Positions 22,611-22,915 of a stretch of 22,915 nucleotides of DNA are shown piece after piece. This DNA is from an uncultured Acetatifactor sp. Lineage in GTDB: Bacteria; Bacillota; Clostridia; Lachnospirales; Lachnospiraceae. Position 1 is the first letter of the stretch; each line of letters starts with the position of its first letter. The notes under the pieces were generated by a model. The model made no database searches. It saw only the letters and a list, made by a program, of their open reading frames with translations, and was not told the DNA's origin. A program made the translations under genes and the position numbers. The stretch spans positions 1-22,915 of the forward strand of contig CAKRRU010000028.1 in NCBI GenBank assembly GCA_934394515.1. Direction: 5' to 3'.

Positions 22611-22642
22611 CCTCAGGCACGTTGCACAGTGCCTGGGGATTT
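22611..22642 (+). terminator. Terminator between gpmI and the aldo/keto reductase gene
   Basis: CCTCAGGCAC (22611-22620) pairs with GTGCCTGGGG (22629-22638), 10 bp with one U-G pair and an 8-nt loop, followed by ATTTTG. It lies about 175 bp after gpmI. The interval from the gpmI stop to this hairpin is AT-rich and no gene was seen in it. Confidence 0.65.
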
Positions 22643-22680
22643 TGTAATTAAATCTTCTTATCAGCAGGAGGAAGTAACTT

Positions 22681-22915
22681 ATGGAGCAAAAGAAAAGAAA
22701 TCTGGTGACACTGGGCAGTACCGGAATCACAGTAGAGAAAAACTCTTTCGGAGCGTTGCCGATTCAGCGTATCTCCAAGGAAGCGGCAATCGGTCTGCTG
22801 CGCAAGGCATATGCCGCAGGCGTTACCTTCTACGATACCGCCAGATACTATACCGACAGTGAAGAGAAAGTGGGCGCTGCCTTTGAGGGTATGCGGGACA
22901 AAATATATATCGCTA
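22681..22915 (+). CDS. Aldo/keto reductase, 5' part (cut by the window end)
   Basis: ATG 22681 follows GGAGGAAGTAACTT. The visible 78 residues read RNLVTLGSTGITVEKNSFGA, then ISKEAAIGLLRKAYAAGVTF and YDTARYYTDSEEKVGAAFEG. This is the N-terminal part of an NADPH-dependent (beta/alpha)8 aldo/keto reductase, including the F-Y-D-T-A-x-x-Y segment with the catalytic Asp and Tyr. The catalytic Lys and His and the cofactor-binding end lie beyond the window, so substrate and subfamily cannot be judged. Confidence 0.88.
   Translation, partial: MEQKKRNLVTLGSTGITVEKNSFGALPIQRISKEAAIGLLRKAYAAGVTFYDTARYYTDSEEKVGAAFEGMRDKIYIA

Noticed and set aside
1..22915. tRNA, rRNA, CRISPR array, riboswitch or complete IS element
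   Set aside because: No cloverleaf, regularly spaced repeats, rRNA signature, riboswitch fold or transposase with terminal repeats could be recognised by reading both strands.

Overview
The window looks like the chromosome of a spore-forming, low-to-mid GC Firmicute of the Lachnospiraceae type (gut Clostridia). The evidence is the sporulation cluster spoIIGA-sigE / sigG / ylmC(ymxH)-nrdR, a nifS-nifU-mnmA operon, a SpoVB-like flippase, strong AGGAGG ribosome binding sites and a VanZ-like gene. Assignment below family level cannot be made from the sequence alone.

Region 1 (1 to about 5950) is accessory DNA, taken here as the right-hand part of an integrated element whose left end lies outside the window. 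It carries a small serine recombinase (219-902) and a truncated signal-peptide/glycine-rich surface protein (914-1201). That protein is fused out of frame to a very AT-rich Cna-B-like tail (1197-1886). A one-TM protein with a C-terminal SH3-like segment follows (2024-3052), then about 790 bp of non-coding, C-skewed DNA. Last come a 60-aa SHOCT-like protein and a 624-aa large serine recombinase (4020-5894), translationally coupled. A short motif of the form TTTTC-N-GAC recurs only in the non-coding parts, as inverted pairs near 142-185 and 3171-3203 and singly at 3438.

Region 2 (5941-6627) is the C-terminal part of a class B penicillin-binding protein (SpoVD/FtsI/PBP2 type). Its reading frame begins abruptly at the conserved S-x-N active-site motif, just downstream of the large recombinase. 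The element therefore appears to have integrated into the PBP gene at DNA encoding a catalytic motif. The gene is either broken or, as with sporulation-excised skin-type elements, restorable by precise excision.

Region 3 (6628-12049) is the sporulation cluster. A spoIIG-type promoter (Spo0A box, -35 TTGACA, 21-bp spacer, TATAAT) drives spoIIGA and sigE, followed by a small conserved gene and a VanZ-like gene. sigG lies on the opposite strand, convergent with sigE, and fragments of an SDR dehydrogenase and an NhaC-type antiporter sit at the junction. ylmC/ymxH, nrdR and a conserved 129-aa protein follow on the + strand.

Region 4 (12050-22915) is housekeeping DNA: a SpoVB/MOP flippase (-), nifS-nifU-mnmA for Fe-S assembly and tRNA 2-thiouridylation, a lysine-poor conserved protein, and cardiolipin synthase plus a DUF3783-like gene. 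A cation diffusion facilitator (-) with an N-D-D-D metal site suggesting Mn(II), gpmI, and the start of an aldo/keto reductase complete it. A 44-bp near-perfect palindrome overlaps the stop codon of the cation transporter. No tRNA, rRNA or CRISPR array was seen.
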